Shown: one piece after another, positions 1 to 5,987 of the stretch
Position numbering within the stretch: position 1 is the first letter of the stretch
How the letters are laid out: every line of letters starts with the position of its first letter
NCBI GenBank assembly: GCA_902362365.1
Contig: CABIVQ010000016.1
Coordinates: 1-56,785 of the forward strand
Reading direction: 5' to 3'
Source of the DNA: Clostridiaceae bacterium
GTDB lineage: Bacteria; Bacillota; Clostridia; Peptostreptococcales; Peptostreptococcaceae
Length of the DNA: 56,785 nt
Program-made: the position numbers and the translations under genes
The notes under the pieces: model-generated
What the model saw: the letters and a program-made list of their open reading frames with translations, nothing else
Database searches by the model: none
What the model was told of the DNA's origin: nothing

Positions 1-100
1 AAATAATAGACCTCGCAAGTGTCTTGGATATAAGACACCTGCAGAGGTATTTGATGCAACATGAATATAAAGTGTTGCACTTATATTGACAATCTATCAA
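1..100 (+). mobile_element. 3' end of an IS30-family insertion sequence
   Basis: The left edge of the window holds the end of an IS30-type element: the last 20 codons of a transposase, then a terminal inverted repeat at about 73-100. The reverse complement of 73-100 matches 56690-56717 at 22 of 28 positions, including the 8-base core AAGTGCAA followed by CA, so the two are a left/right terminal repeat pair of the same IS family. The body of this copy lies outside the window. The exact outer boundary and target duplication cannot be set from here. Confidence 0.7.
2..64 (+). CDS. IS30-family transposase, C-terminal fragment (runs off the window)
   Basis: Frame 2 reads in from the window edge and ends at a TGA at 62-64. 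It encodes NNRPRKCLGYKTPAEVFDAT. The NxRPRKxLGYxTPxEVF pattern is the typical C-terminus of IS30-family DDE transposases, just after the catalytic core. Only about 20 residues are visible, so intactness cannot be judged. It is followed 8 bases later by the terminal repeat, the expected spacing for this family. Confidence 0.75.
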   Translation, partial: NNRPRKCLGYKTPAEVFDAT

Positions 101-106
101 ATAAAA

Positions 107-165
107 AAACCACGAAGTTAATAAAGGGTGTAATCTACACTCTATTATATAAACCTTCATGGTTT
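107..165 (-). terminator. Hairpin terminator after the 39-residue His-rich ORF
   Basis: On the minus strand an arm beginning AAACCATGAAGGTTTA pairs imperfectly with TAACTTCGTGGTTT and is followed by a run of seven Ts. A smaller inner hairpin (GTGTA/TACAC) sits in the loop. It lies between the stop of the small His-rich ORF and the IS30 end, so it probably ends that transcript. Confidence 0.6.
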
Positions 166-190
166 CATTAATATCTGATTAAATTATTTA

Positions 191-310
191 TTATTCATGA
201 GTGTGTTCATGGTCTGCACTACGTGCACATCCATGTTCATGATTATGACTTCCACAACATCCATTGATATGTGGATTATGATGTAACATTAAGCTATTTC
301 TTTTGAACAT
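191..310 (-). CDS. 39-residue His/Cys-rich peptide, putative metal-binding
   Basis: This small reading frame starts at an ATG preceded by a good ribosome site (AAAAGGGG, about 9 bases upstream) and by a near-consensus promoter, and ends with two TAA codons. The product has 9 His and 3 Cys among 39 residues, including a CCGSHNHEHGC stretch. That composition suggests binding of nickel, zinc or cobalt. It has no signal peptide or membrane segment. It sits at the end of a group that includes cooT and a larger His-rich protein, both near nickel-enzyme genes, so a nickel storage or chaperone role is a reasonable inference. I recognise no named family. It would be missed by gene finders with a length cutoff. 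Confidence 0.6.
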   Translation of the reverse strand: MFKRNSLMLHHNPHINGCCGSHNHEHGCARSADHEHTHE

Positions 311-365
311 ATTAATCTACCCCTTTTAACATTCAAAGTACTTAAGCATTACCCTTACTTTTAAT

Positions 366-394
366 CATACAAACTATTACATTTTTTGTAAATA
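366..394 (-). promoter_or_regulatory. Sigma-A-type promoter for the 39-residue ORF
   Basis: On the minus strand TTTACA (389-394) and TATGAT (366-371) are separated by exactly 17 bases, each one base from consensus. It lies about 55 bases upstream of the ATG at 310. This suggests the small ORF is transcribed on its own and not only by read-through. Confidence 0.6.
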
Positions 395-489
395 TTTTTT
401 CGCTTTTTTAGAAAATTTAGTTTTATACAAATTCTATTATGTTTTTTATTTTTTGTATATAATATTGTATATTTCGACACCTATAAACA

Positions 490-518
490 AAATAAGAGGT
501 AGTTAAACCTCTTATTTT
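490..518 (-). terminator. Intrinsic terminator after the 103-residue His-rich gene
   Basis: A perfect stem AAATAAGAGGT / ACCTCTTATTT with a short loop lies just after the stop codon at 526. The stem itself gives a U-rich end on both strands. It separates the cooT unit from the small His-rich ORF downstream. Confidence 0.75.
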
Positions 519-525
519 TCATACC

Positions 526-837
526 CTACATATGTTTTTTAGCTTCTATTAACATTTCATTGGCTTTTTGTAAATATTCTATAGCTTTTTCGATGCTATC
601 AGCAGTTTCATTCTTACCAATAGCTCTAGCCTTTTCTACCCATTCTCTGAATCCTTCTTCATGAGACTCATTGTGATTTACCCAATGAACTAATAGAATA
701 TTTAAAGTTTTTTCATCTTTATTTTCTTCTTCATGACTATGGCTATGAGTATGTGGATGGTGATGGTCATGTCCTCCTAAATCACCATGATCATGGTCAT
801 CTGCATGATGGAATTTTACTCTATCTTTAGTAAACAT
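526..837 (-). CDS. His-rich putative metal-binding protein
   Basis: The product has 103 residues. Residues 10-36 are a His/Asp-rich tract with HH, HDH, HDHHH, HTHSHSH runs, a classic signature of nickel or zinc storage and insertion proteins such as the tails of CooJ, HypB and UreE. Residues 45-103 form a predicted all-helical domain beginning LLVHWVNHNESH, rich in Glu, Lys and Ala and itself containing His. No signal peptide or membrane segment is visible, so it is cytoplasmic. It follows a DUF3842 gene by 15 bases and ends at a terminator. Its place downstream of cooT and the CO dehydrogenase/acetyl-CoA synthase genes makes nickel buffering for CooS and AcsB the best guess. The metal identity is inference. 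Confidence 0.75.
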   Translation of the reverse strand: MFTKDRVKFHHADDHDHGDLGGHDHHHPHTHSHSHEEENKDEKTLNILLVHWVNHNESHEEGFREWVEKARAIGKNETADSIEKAIEYLQKANEMLIEAKKHM

Positions 838-852
838 ATTATTTCCCCCTAA

Positions 853-1269
853 TTATTTTATATTAAATTCTTTTTTTATAACTTTTATCGTATCCTTTAT
901 TAACAAGGCAAGTGGCTTATTTTCTAATCCAACTAACTCTATATTTTCAGGCATAATAGGTAGTAATATCTTTAGAGCTTCGCTATCTGCTACAGCTTCA
1001 CTAATTTTAGATGTAACTTCTCCCATCATCGAGTTAGGAATTGTTACTGATATTGGTGCTACTATTATATTCGCACGCTTAGATGAAACTACTATTGCAT
1101 TTTCGCCTGTTGCCCCCTTGTTTGCATGAGCTTTCATCATTGCACTAGTGGCTATTGAATTTGTACCTAAAGCATATATATCTATATATGTTGGTAAATC
1201 TTCTCTTAATGAAGATACTATTTGGGCCCCAATTCCTCCACCCATTCCGTCTATAACTGCTATTATCAT
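853..1269 (-). CDS. DUF3842 family protein
   Basis: The 138-residue product starts IIAVIDGMGGGIGAQIV, a Gly-rich turn after the first beta strand that resembles a nucleotide-binding or Rossmann-like start. It continues with alternating strands and helices (NIIVAPISVTIPNSMMGEV, IELVGLENKPLALLIKD). This pattern fits the DUF3842 family of anaerobic Firmicutes, whose function is unknown to me. The start has a good ribosome site (GGGGAAAA) upstream. It lies between cooT and the His-rich gene in what looks like one transcript, so a link to nickel enzyme maturation is suggested only by context. Confidence 0.7.
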   Translation of the reverse strand: MIIAVIDGMGGGIGAQIVSSLREDLPTYIDIYALGTNSIATSAMMKAHANKGATGENAIVVSSKRANIIVAPISVTIPNSMMGEVTSKISEAVADSEALKILLPIMPENIELVGLENKPLALLIKDTIKVIKKEFNIK

Positions 1270-1325
1270 AATGAAATTTTCCCCTATTTAATAATGTTCT
1301 ATTGTTTTTCTGGTTATATTTTATT

Positions 1326-1514
1326 TTACTCTTCTGTTAAAATAATCTTATGATCCATAAGTCTTATTTCTTTTATTATCCCATCAACAATCTTTTGATC
1401 TCCAAGTAAATCTGTTAGATATACTTTCCCTTCATGAGGATCTACGCTCACTACATTCTCCATAACTTTATGTAATTCATTATTTTTCAATACAAACGCT
1501 GATGATTCACACAT
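1326..1514 (-). CDS. cooT: CooT-like nickel-binding protein
   Basis: The product is a 62-residue all-beta protein of the CooT family. I chose the ATG at 1514 (MCESSAF) and not the one 15 bases upstream, because the strong ribosome site GGAGGGG lies between them and overlaps the upstream ATG. This start places Cys at position 2. In Rhodospirillum rubrum CooT that Cys2 is the nickel ligand of the dimer, so the start choice and the motif agree. Later segments (VSVDPHEGKVYLTDLLGDQKIV, EIRLMDHKIILTEE) are small-barrel beta strands typical of the family. Its likely job is delivering or holding nickel for CO dehydrogenase. It is preceded by a promoter and a hairpin with a T-tract. Confidence 0.75.
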   Translation of the reverse strand: MCESSAFVLKNNELHKVMENVVSVDPHEGKVYLTDLLGDQKIVDGIIKEIRLMDHKIILTEE

Positions 1515-1542
1515 ATTAAACCCCTCCATAAAACATTTTTAA

Positions 1543-1588
1543 TAAAAAAAAAGCTTCTTTGGGCATTACAATACACCAAAGAAACCTT
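1543..1588 (-). terminator. Terminator-like hairpin between the radical SAM genes and cooT
   Basis: On the minus strand AAGGTTTCTTTGG pairs with CCAAAGAAGCTT across a 13-base loop and runs into nine Ts. It can end the acsV-radical SAM transcript. A good promoter lies upstream of it at 1624-1653, so a transcript started there would meet this hairpin about 30 bases downstream and before cooT. It may therefore also work as an attenuator of the cooT unit. Confidence 0.7.
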
Positions 1589-1623
1589 CATGATTTCACT
1601 TTCAAAATACTATTCTTTACTTA

Positions 1624-1653
1624 AGTATAGCACTGAAAATATTCTAAAGTCAA
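1624..1653 (-). promoter_or_regulatory. Promoter for the cooT unit
   Basis: TTGACT (648-653 of kb 1) and TATACT (624-629) are spaced 18 bases apart on the minus strand, five of six consensus bases each. It falls just after the stop of the radical SAM gene at 1679 and upstream of the terminator-like hairpin and cooT. Confidence 0.55.
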
Positions 1654-1678
1654 TTTAAATCGGATCATTTTGGTATAT

Positions 1679-2620
1679 TCACTTTAAATTAATTTCTATT
1701 TTTGCTAAATTAATTTCTTCAACATTTAATGGTTTTGAGTAATTATAAATTGTACTCCCAGGCCTTTCATTATAATAGGGTCTATTACAATCTTTACATC
1801 CTCTTATTTCAAAGGGATATCCAGATTCTATATCTTTTATTATATCACAGTCTAATTTAATGTCATTTAAATATCCATCTTTAAAAGTAAAATATTCATC
1901 AAAGTATCCTTTATCTATCATATATGTCATAAGTTGAACCCTTCTATAACTCTCTATACTTGGCTGGCTCATACTCTCCATTTTAGTCCCTCTTATAGGA
2001 GTAAATGCAAATAAGCTTACTGTTACGTTTTTTAATTTCAAATATTTATATAAATCATATATATCCTTATGACTTTCTCCTAAACCAACTATTATATGTG
2101 TACTTATTTTTTGAGGATATTTTTTAGCCATCTCAACTATAAATTCTATTTTATCCTCATAATTATTTCCTTTAATAGCTTCATACAACTTTTTATTTGC
2201 AGCATCAATAGCAATTCCTATTTTATCTATCCCTAAAGAGAAAAATTTATCTACATTTTCACTATTTTCAATTTTTGCAGATAGAGATATTGGTATATTT
2301 ACTTCATCTTTTATATAATTTATAAATTCTTCTACCTCATCATGCGCCTCTTTATTAGCCATGGACTGTATACATATTCTTTTTATGTTGCTACCTTTAT
2401 AATCTTTTAAAGCATTTAATATTTCTTTTTTTGTATATTCAGGCCATACAACTCTTGATAACCTATCTCTTTTCGTGCTGCTTTCTATAGATTGGGAACA
2501 AAAAGCACAATTATTATTACATTTATCTCCAATCATTACATACGCAGTTGTAGGGGATATATCGCATTTTTTATGTAGTATACCTAATTCAATAGCTGTA
2601 CCCATAGATAACCTAATCAT
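1679..2620 (-). CDS. Radical SAM protein, biotin-synthase-like; candidate LipS1-type lipoyl synthase subunit
   Basis: I take the start at ATG 2620: it overlaps the previous stop as ATGA, and an AAGGAG site lies 11 bases upstream. The 313-residue product has the radical SAM motif C34-N-N-N-C38-A-F-C41, followed by LSRVVWPEY. Near the C-terminus it has GCKDCNRPYYNERPG (C275, C278), likely ligands of an auxiliary iron-sulfur cluster. From memory, the LSRVxWP and CNRPYYNE patterns are shared by the archaeal/bacterial LipS1 half of the two-protein lipoyl synthase. Together with a second radical SAM gene directly upstream and gcvH nearby, a role in inserting sulfur into octanoyl-GcvH is plausible. 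It could instead be a biotin-synthase-like enzyme of unknown use. Confidence 0.65.
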   Translation of the reverse strand: MIRLSMGTAIELGILHKKCDISPTTAYVMIGDKCNNNCAFCSQSIESSTKRDRLSRVVWPEYTKKEILNALKDYKGSNIKRICIQSMANKEAHDEVEEFINYIKDEVNIPISLSAKIENSENVDKFFSLGIDKIGIAIDAANKKLYEAIKGNNYEDKIEFIVEMAKKYPQKISTHIIVGLGESHKDIYDLYKYLKLKNVTVSLFAFTPIRGTKMESMSQPSIESYRRVQLMTYMIDKGYFDEYFTFKDGYLNDIKLDCDIIKDIESGYPFEIRGCKDCNRPYYNERPGSTIYNYSKPLNVEEINLAKIEINLK

Positions 2621-3495
2621 AATACACAACACTCCTTGCTTTCTTTTACTATTAAATTCATTTCAAGGGCCTTATTTTTTGCTGATCTAGATGGTAAAAC
2701 TATTTTATTTATGCCGCATTCTAAGGCAATTTGATCAAGTTCCTGTCTATAATTCCCTCTTGGCCTCATACACCCTAGATTTATGATGGTTTTAGGCAGC
2801 TTTATTCTTGCTTCACAAAGTAAATCTGCCACTTTTTCCAAATTGGGTGGTTCTACATTTTCATACTCAGTATTTTTAGTTGGTATAAGTACTATAAAAG
2901 TAATTATTTCAGGAGGGTCTTTCGCTAAGTAATCTATAATTTCATGCTCTCCTTTTATATCTCCACCTTTTAATCCTATACATATATGTGGTGCAACCTT
3001 TGTATTATCCTTTATAGTTTCATAAGCCTTTATATAGTCTTCCTTGCTTTTATTGATTTTGTATACTTCTTCTATCGTACTTTTATCAAAAACTAAATCA
3101 AATGAGACCATATCTATGTATTTACATACTGATTCTATATCTTTAGTTTCCATAAGTCCAAGATGTGCATTTATTTTAAACCCATTTTGTTTTAGTACTT
3201 TTAATGTGTCTATATGCTTATTTATAGGTACATCACCTTCAAAACTACATCCTCCACTTAATAAAAAGCTAGTTATATTTCTACTTTTGATCTTATCCTC
3301 ATACTCTTCTATTGGCACCATATTATTTAAATAGTGCCCATTACAATGAGCACATTTTAAACTACATTTATTTTTAGTAGTACTTACAGCTAACGTTTCA
3401 TTTGGATAAGAAAATATTACTTCTTTTCCAAAGTTCTCAATCTTCTTGCTATAGGCATACTTGATTTTTTTATCTAACTTCACTCTTTTACACAT
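2617..3495 (-). CDS. Radical SAM protein; candidate LipS2-type lipoyl synthase subunit
   Basis: The 292-residue product carries the radical SAM motif C44-S-L-K-C48-A-H-C51. This is followed by LSGGCSFEGDVPI (a GGE-like SAM-binding loop with an extra Cys), PHICIGLKGGDIKGEHE, LGCMRPRGNYR and a C-terminal ECCVL. The extra cysteines suggest an auxiliary cluster. It overlaps acsV by 8 bases at its start and the next radical SAM gene by 3 at its end, so all three are probably translationally coupled. The combination resembles, from memory, the second radical SAM partner (LipS2) of the split lipoyl synthase. The family name is inference; the radical SAM fold is clear. Confidence 0.65.
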   Translation of the reverse strand: MCKRVKLDKKIKYAYSKKIENFGKEVIFSYPNETLAVSTTKNKCSLKCAHCNGHYLNNMVPIEEYEDKIKSRNITSFLLSGGCSFEGDVPINKHIDTLKVLKQNGFKINAHLGLMETKDIESVCKYIDMVSFDLVFDKSTIEEVYKINKSKEDYIKAYETIKDNTKVAPHICIGLKGGDIKGEHEIIDYLAKDPPEIITFIVLIPTKNTEYENVEPPNLEKVADLLCEARIKLPKTIINLGCMRPRGNYRQELDQIALECGINKIVLPSRSAKNKALEMNLIVKESKECCVL

Positions 3496-5416
3496 TTAAT
3501 AATGCCTTTACTGTAGGAAAATCTTCTATATTTGTATGTGGTAAAAAGCATGCAGAAACAAATTCATCCATATAACCTGGATAAACACTCAACTCAACAT
3601 AAGTCATTTGACTTGCTATTTCTTCTAATTTATTCTTAGCATCTCTACTTATTAATGCTAAGTAAGAACCTACTAATGAACTATTACCTATATACTGGAA
3701 CTTTTCTCTTTCTACATCAGGAAGTAACCCTATAGTTATTGCATTTTCAATATTTAAGCTATTTCCAATACCACCTGCTATATATACCTTATCTATTACA
3801 GAGAAATCCATTCCTAAACTTTGTAAAAGTACTGATGCTCCTGAATATATAGCACCCTTGGCTCTTATAAAGTTATCTATATCTACTTCATTAACTGTAA
3901 TATCATTTTCTAAGTTATATTCTTCCTTGAAAGCTAATACATATTCTCCTATTCCATGCTCATCAAATCTAATTCTTCGATTATCTAATTCTTTTTGAAT
4001 TTTACCTCTTCTGTCAATAACCCCTGTTAAAATCATCTGACAGATTAAATCTATTATACCAGATCCACATATACCTATAGGATCACAATTGCCTATCATA
4101 CTTAGTCTAGGTTCTAAAGTTTTCGGATCAATTTTAATACTTTCAATGGCTCCACAAGATGCTCTCATTCCACATCTAATTCCACCACCTTCAAATGCTG
4201 GGCCTGCTGAACAAGCGCAGCTCATCATAAAATCTTGGTTTCCAAATACAATCTCTCCATTTGTTCCTAAGTCTATAAATAAAACATTTTCTTCACTAGC
4301 CCATATTCCTGCCGATAAAACACCAGCTGTGATATCTCCACCTACATAACTTGCTACATTAGGAGCTAGATAAACATATGCACTAGGATTAACATCCAAC
4401 TCTACATTTTCACCCATTATTTTAGGAGATCTTAAGAATGGTGGTATATAAGGCTCTCTTCTTAGATAATCTGGGTAAACTCCTAAAAATAAGCTTGCCA
4501 TAGTTGTGTTTCCAGATGCTACTACACTAATAACATTATCTTTATTTATATTATTTTTTTCATATATAGAGTTTAGTAGTGGATTTATAGTTTCATGGAT
4601 TATAGCCTTATGTAATTCATTAAGTCCATTTTTCTTAGTTGAAAATACAATTCTATTTATTACGTCTGCTCCATATTTTATCTGTGCATTCCCAGAAGAT
4701 GCTTTATCTATAAGAACTTGTTCCACTAAATCTACTAAACAAACTACTACTGAAGTCGTTCCTATATCTATAGCTATACCATATAATGATTCCCCTGTAT
4801 CTCCTGGCTCTATATCTATTATTGTTAATTTATTCTTCTTTTGTACATAAGTTAATGTTACCTTGAAATCACTTTCCCTAAGTAATATAGGTATTTTTCT
4901 AAGTATATCCAACCTGAAATCTATTTCATTATAACCTAAATGATGTCTAACATATCTTTGTATCCTATCTACATCACTTATATTATCATCTAAGGTTGGT
5001 TCACTTAGCTCAATGTATTTTTTTCTTATATTGGTACAGAATTTCAAATTATGATTTTCTGCTATTTTTTTAGCTCTATTAAAAATCGCTTCATCTTTTT
5101 CTCTTCCTCCACCTTCTATCTTCATTCCATACATAGATGAGGATAACTTAGATGGAACATCTACCTCTATATCAGAAACTACTCTTGAATTACAAGCTAG
5201 GATATAACCTTGTTTTATTTCATCATCACTTATATGTCTTGTTTTTTCAGTATCAACTTTTCCATTCAAAAGTTTAACCTTACATTTTCCACATGATACA
5301 TTTCCATTGCAAGGTGCATCTATAAATATATCGGCCATTCTTGCCACATCTAATAATAACTCCCCTTTATTACAATAAACCTCTTTATCGTGCGACTTAA
5401 AAAGTACTTTTATCAT
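3488..5416 (-). CDS. acsV: Corrinoid iron-sulfur protein reductive activator (RACo/AcsV-type, ferredoxin plus ASKHA)
   Basis: The 642-residue protein starts with a plant-type [2Fe-2S] ferredoxin domain (C36, C42, C45, C75). After a linker comes a large ASKHA ATPase domain with YGIAIDIGTTS near residue 212, FIDLGTNGEI near 380 and VYIAGGIGN near 560. This is the layout of RACo, which uses ATP to bring the inactive Co(II) corrinoid protein AcsCD back to Co(I). It is encoded just beyond the acs operon terminator, has its own promoter, and leads a three-gene unit with the two radical SAM genes. A GGGGGG-type ribosome site precedes the ATG. Length is usual for the family. Confidence 0.88.
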   Translation of the reverse strand: MIKVLFKSHDKEVYCNKGELLLDVARMADIFIDAPCNGNVSCGKCKVKLLNGKVDTEKTRHISDDEIKQGYILACNSRVVSDIEVDVPSKLSSSMYGMKIEGGGREKDEAIFNRAKKIAENHNLKFCTNIRKKYIELSEPTLDDNISDVDRIQRYVRHHLGYNEIDFRLDILRKIPILLRESDFKVTLTYVQKKNKLTIIDIEPGDTGESLYGIAIDIGTTSVVVCLVDLVEQVLIDKASSGNAQIKYGADVINRIVFSTKKNGLNELHKAIIHETINPLLNSIYEKNNINKDNVISVVASGNTTMASLFLGVYPDYLRREPYIPPFLRSPKIMGENVELDVNPSAYVYLAPNVASYVGGDITAGVLSAGIWASEENVLFIDLGTNGEIVFGNQDFMMSCACSAGPAFEGGGIRCGMRASCGAIESIKIDPKTLEPRLSMIGNCDPIGICGSGIIDLICQMILTGVIDRRGKIQKELDNRRIRFDEHGIGEYVLAFKEEYNLENDITVNEVDIDNFIRAKGAIYSGASVLLQSLGMDFSVIDKVYIAGGIGNSLNIENAITIGLLPDVEREKFQYIGNSSLVGSYLALISRDAKNKLEEIASQMTYVELSVYPGYMDEFVSACFLPHTNIEDFPTVKALLNV

Positions 5417-5473
5417 ACTCTACCCCCCAATACAGTCTATAATATAATTTTAGCATAATTTAATACTATATAT

Positions 5474-5501
5474 ATCATAAAAAGTAAAGTAATAATGTCA
5501 T
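5474..5501 (-). promoter_or_regulatory. Promoter for acsV and the radical SAM pair
   Basis: On the minus strand ATGACA (5496-5501) and TATGAT (5474-5479) are 16 bases apart, each five of six consensus bases. The site lies between the gcvH terminator and the acsV start codon, about 60 bases from the ATG. Confidence 0.5.
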
Positions 5502-5540
5502 TTTCAGTACAAATTATACTATTTCTTATTCAAAAATAAA

Positions 5541-5575
5541 TAAGGAGGAATTCGCTGCAGTCGAATTCCTCCTTA
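5541..5575 (-). terminator. Strong terminator at the end of the acetyl-CoA pathway operon
   Basis: A perfect 14-base stem (TAAGGAGGAATTCG and its complement) with a 7-base loop follows the gcvH stop and continues into an AT-rich tail (TTATTTATTTTTG). It marks gcvH as the last gene of the main operon. The stem contains a ribosome-site-like AGGAGG, which has no downstream start and is probably chance. Confidence 0.8.
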
Positions 5576-5588
5576 TTATTTCAATTCA

Positions 5589-5963
5589 CTACTCCATACA
5601 ATTTTCATAAGCCCCAGAAGTTAATAAGTTTTCTAATTCATCAACATCTAAAACCTTTACTTTTACTATCCAAGCATCATATGGATCTTCATTTATATAT
5701 TCAGGTTCATCTTCTAATCTTTCATTTATTTCTACAACTTCACCTGATATAGGTGCTATTAAGTCAGATGCAACCTTAGAAGATTCCACTACACCAAAAT
5801 CTTCTCCTTGTGTCAGTTCATCTTCTATTTCAGGCATTTCAACAAATAAAACTTCTCCTAATTGATCTTGAGCAAAGTCAGTTATTCCTATATAAGCATA
5901 GTCACCTTCAACTTTTACCCAAGTATGCTTATCACTATATCTTAATTCTGGTATAACTTTCAT
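5589..5963 (-). CDS. gcvH: Glycine cleavage system H protein
   Basis: The 124-residue lipoyl carrier has the expected lipoylation site K63 in FGVVESSKVASD. N-terminal HTWVKVEGDYAYIGIT and SGEVVEIN complete the hybrid barrel. H protein shuttles the aminomethyl group between glycine cleavage P and T proteins and is reoxidised by dihydrolipoamide dehydrogenase. Here gcvH and lpdA lie in the acetyl-CoA operon while no gcvP or gcvT is present, an arrangement I recall from C. difficile and relatives. This points to a link between methylene-tetrahydrofolate and glycine, or to another dithiol redox use. Lipoate must come from the adjacent radical SAM pair or from a ligase elsewhere. Confidence 0.93.
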   Translation of the reverse strand: MKVIPELRYSDKHTWVKVEGDYAYIGITDFAQDQLGEVLFVEMPEIEDELTQGEDFGVVESSKVASDLIAPISGEVVEINERLEDEPEYINEDPYDAWIVKVKVLDVDELENLLTSGAYENCME

Positions 5964-5987
5964 ATTAATCCTCCTAGATAAGTAATA

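Noticed and set aside
1543..1653. NiCo or cobalamin riboswitch in front of cooT or acsV
   Set aside because: The cooT leader is only about 75-100 bases with one hairpin and lacks the junction and conserved loops of those classes; no such elements are seen before acsV or cooS either.
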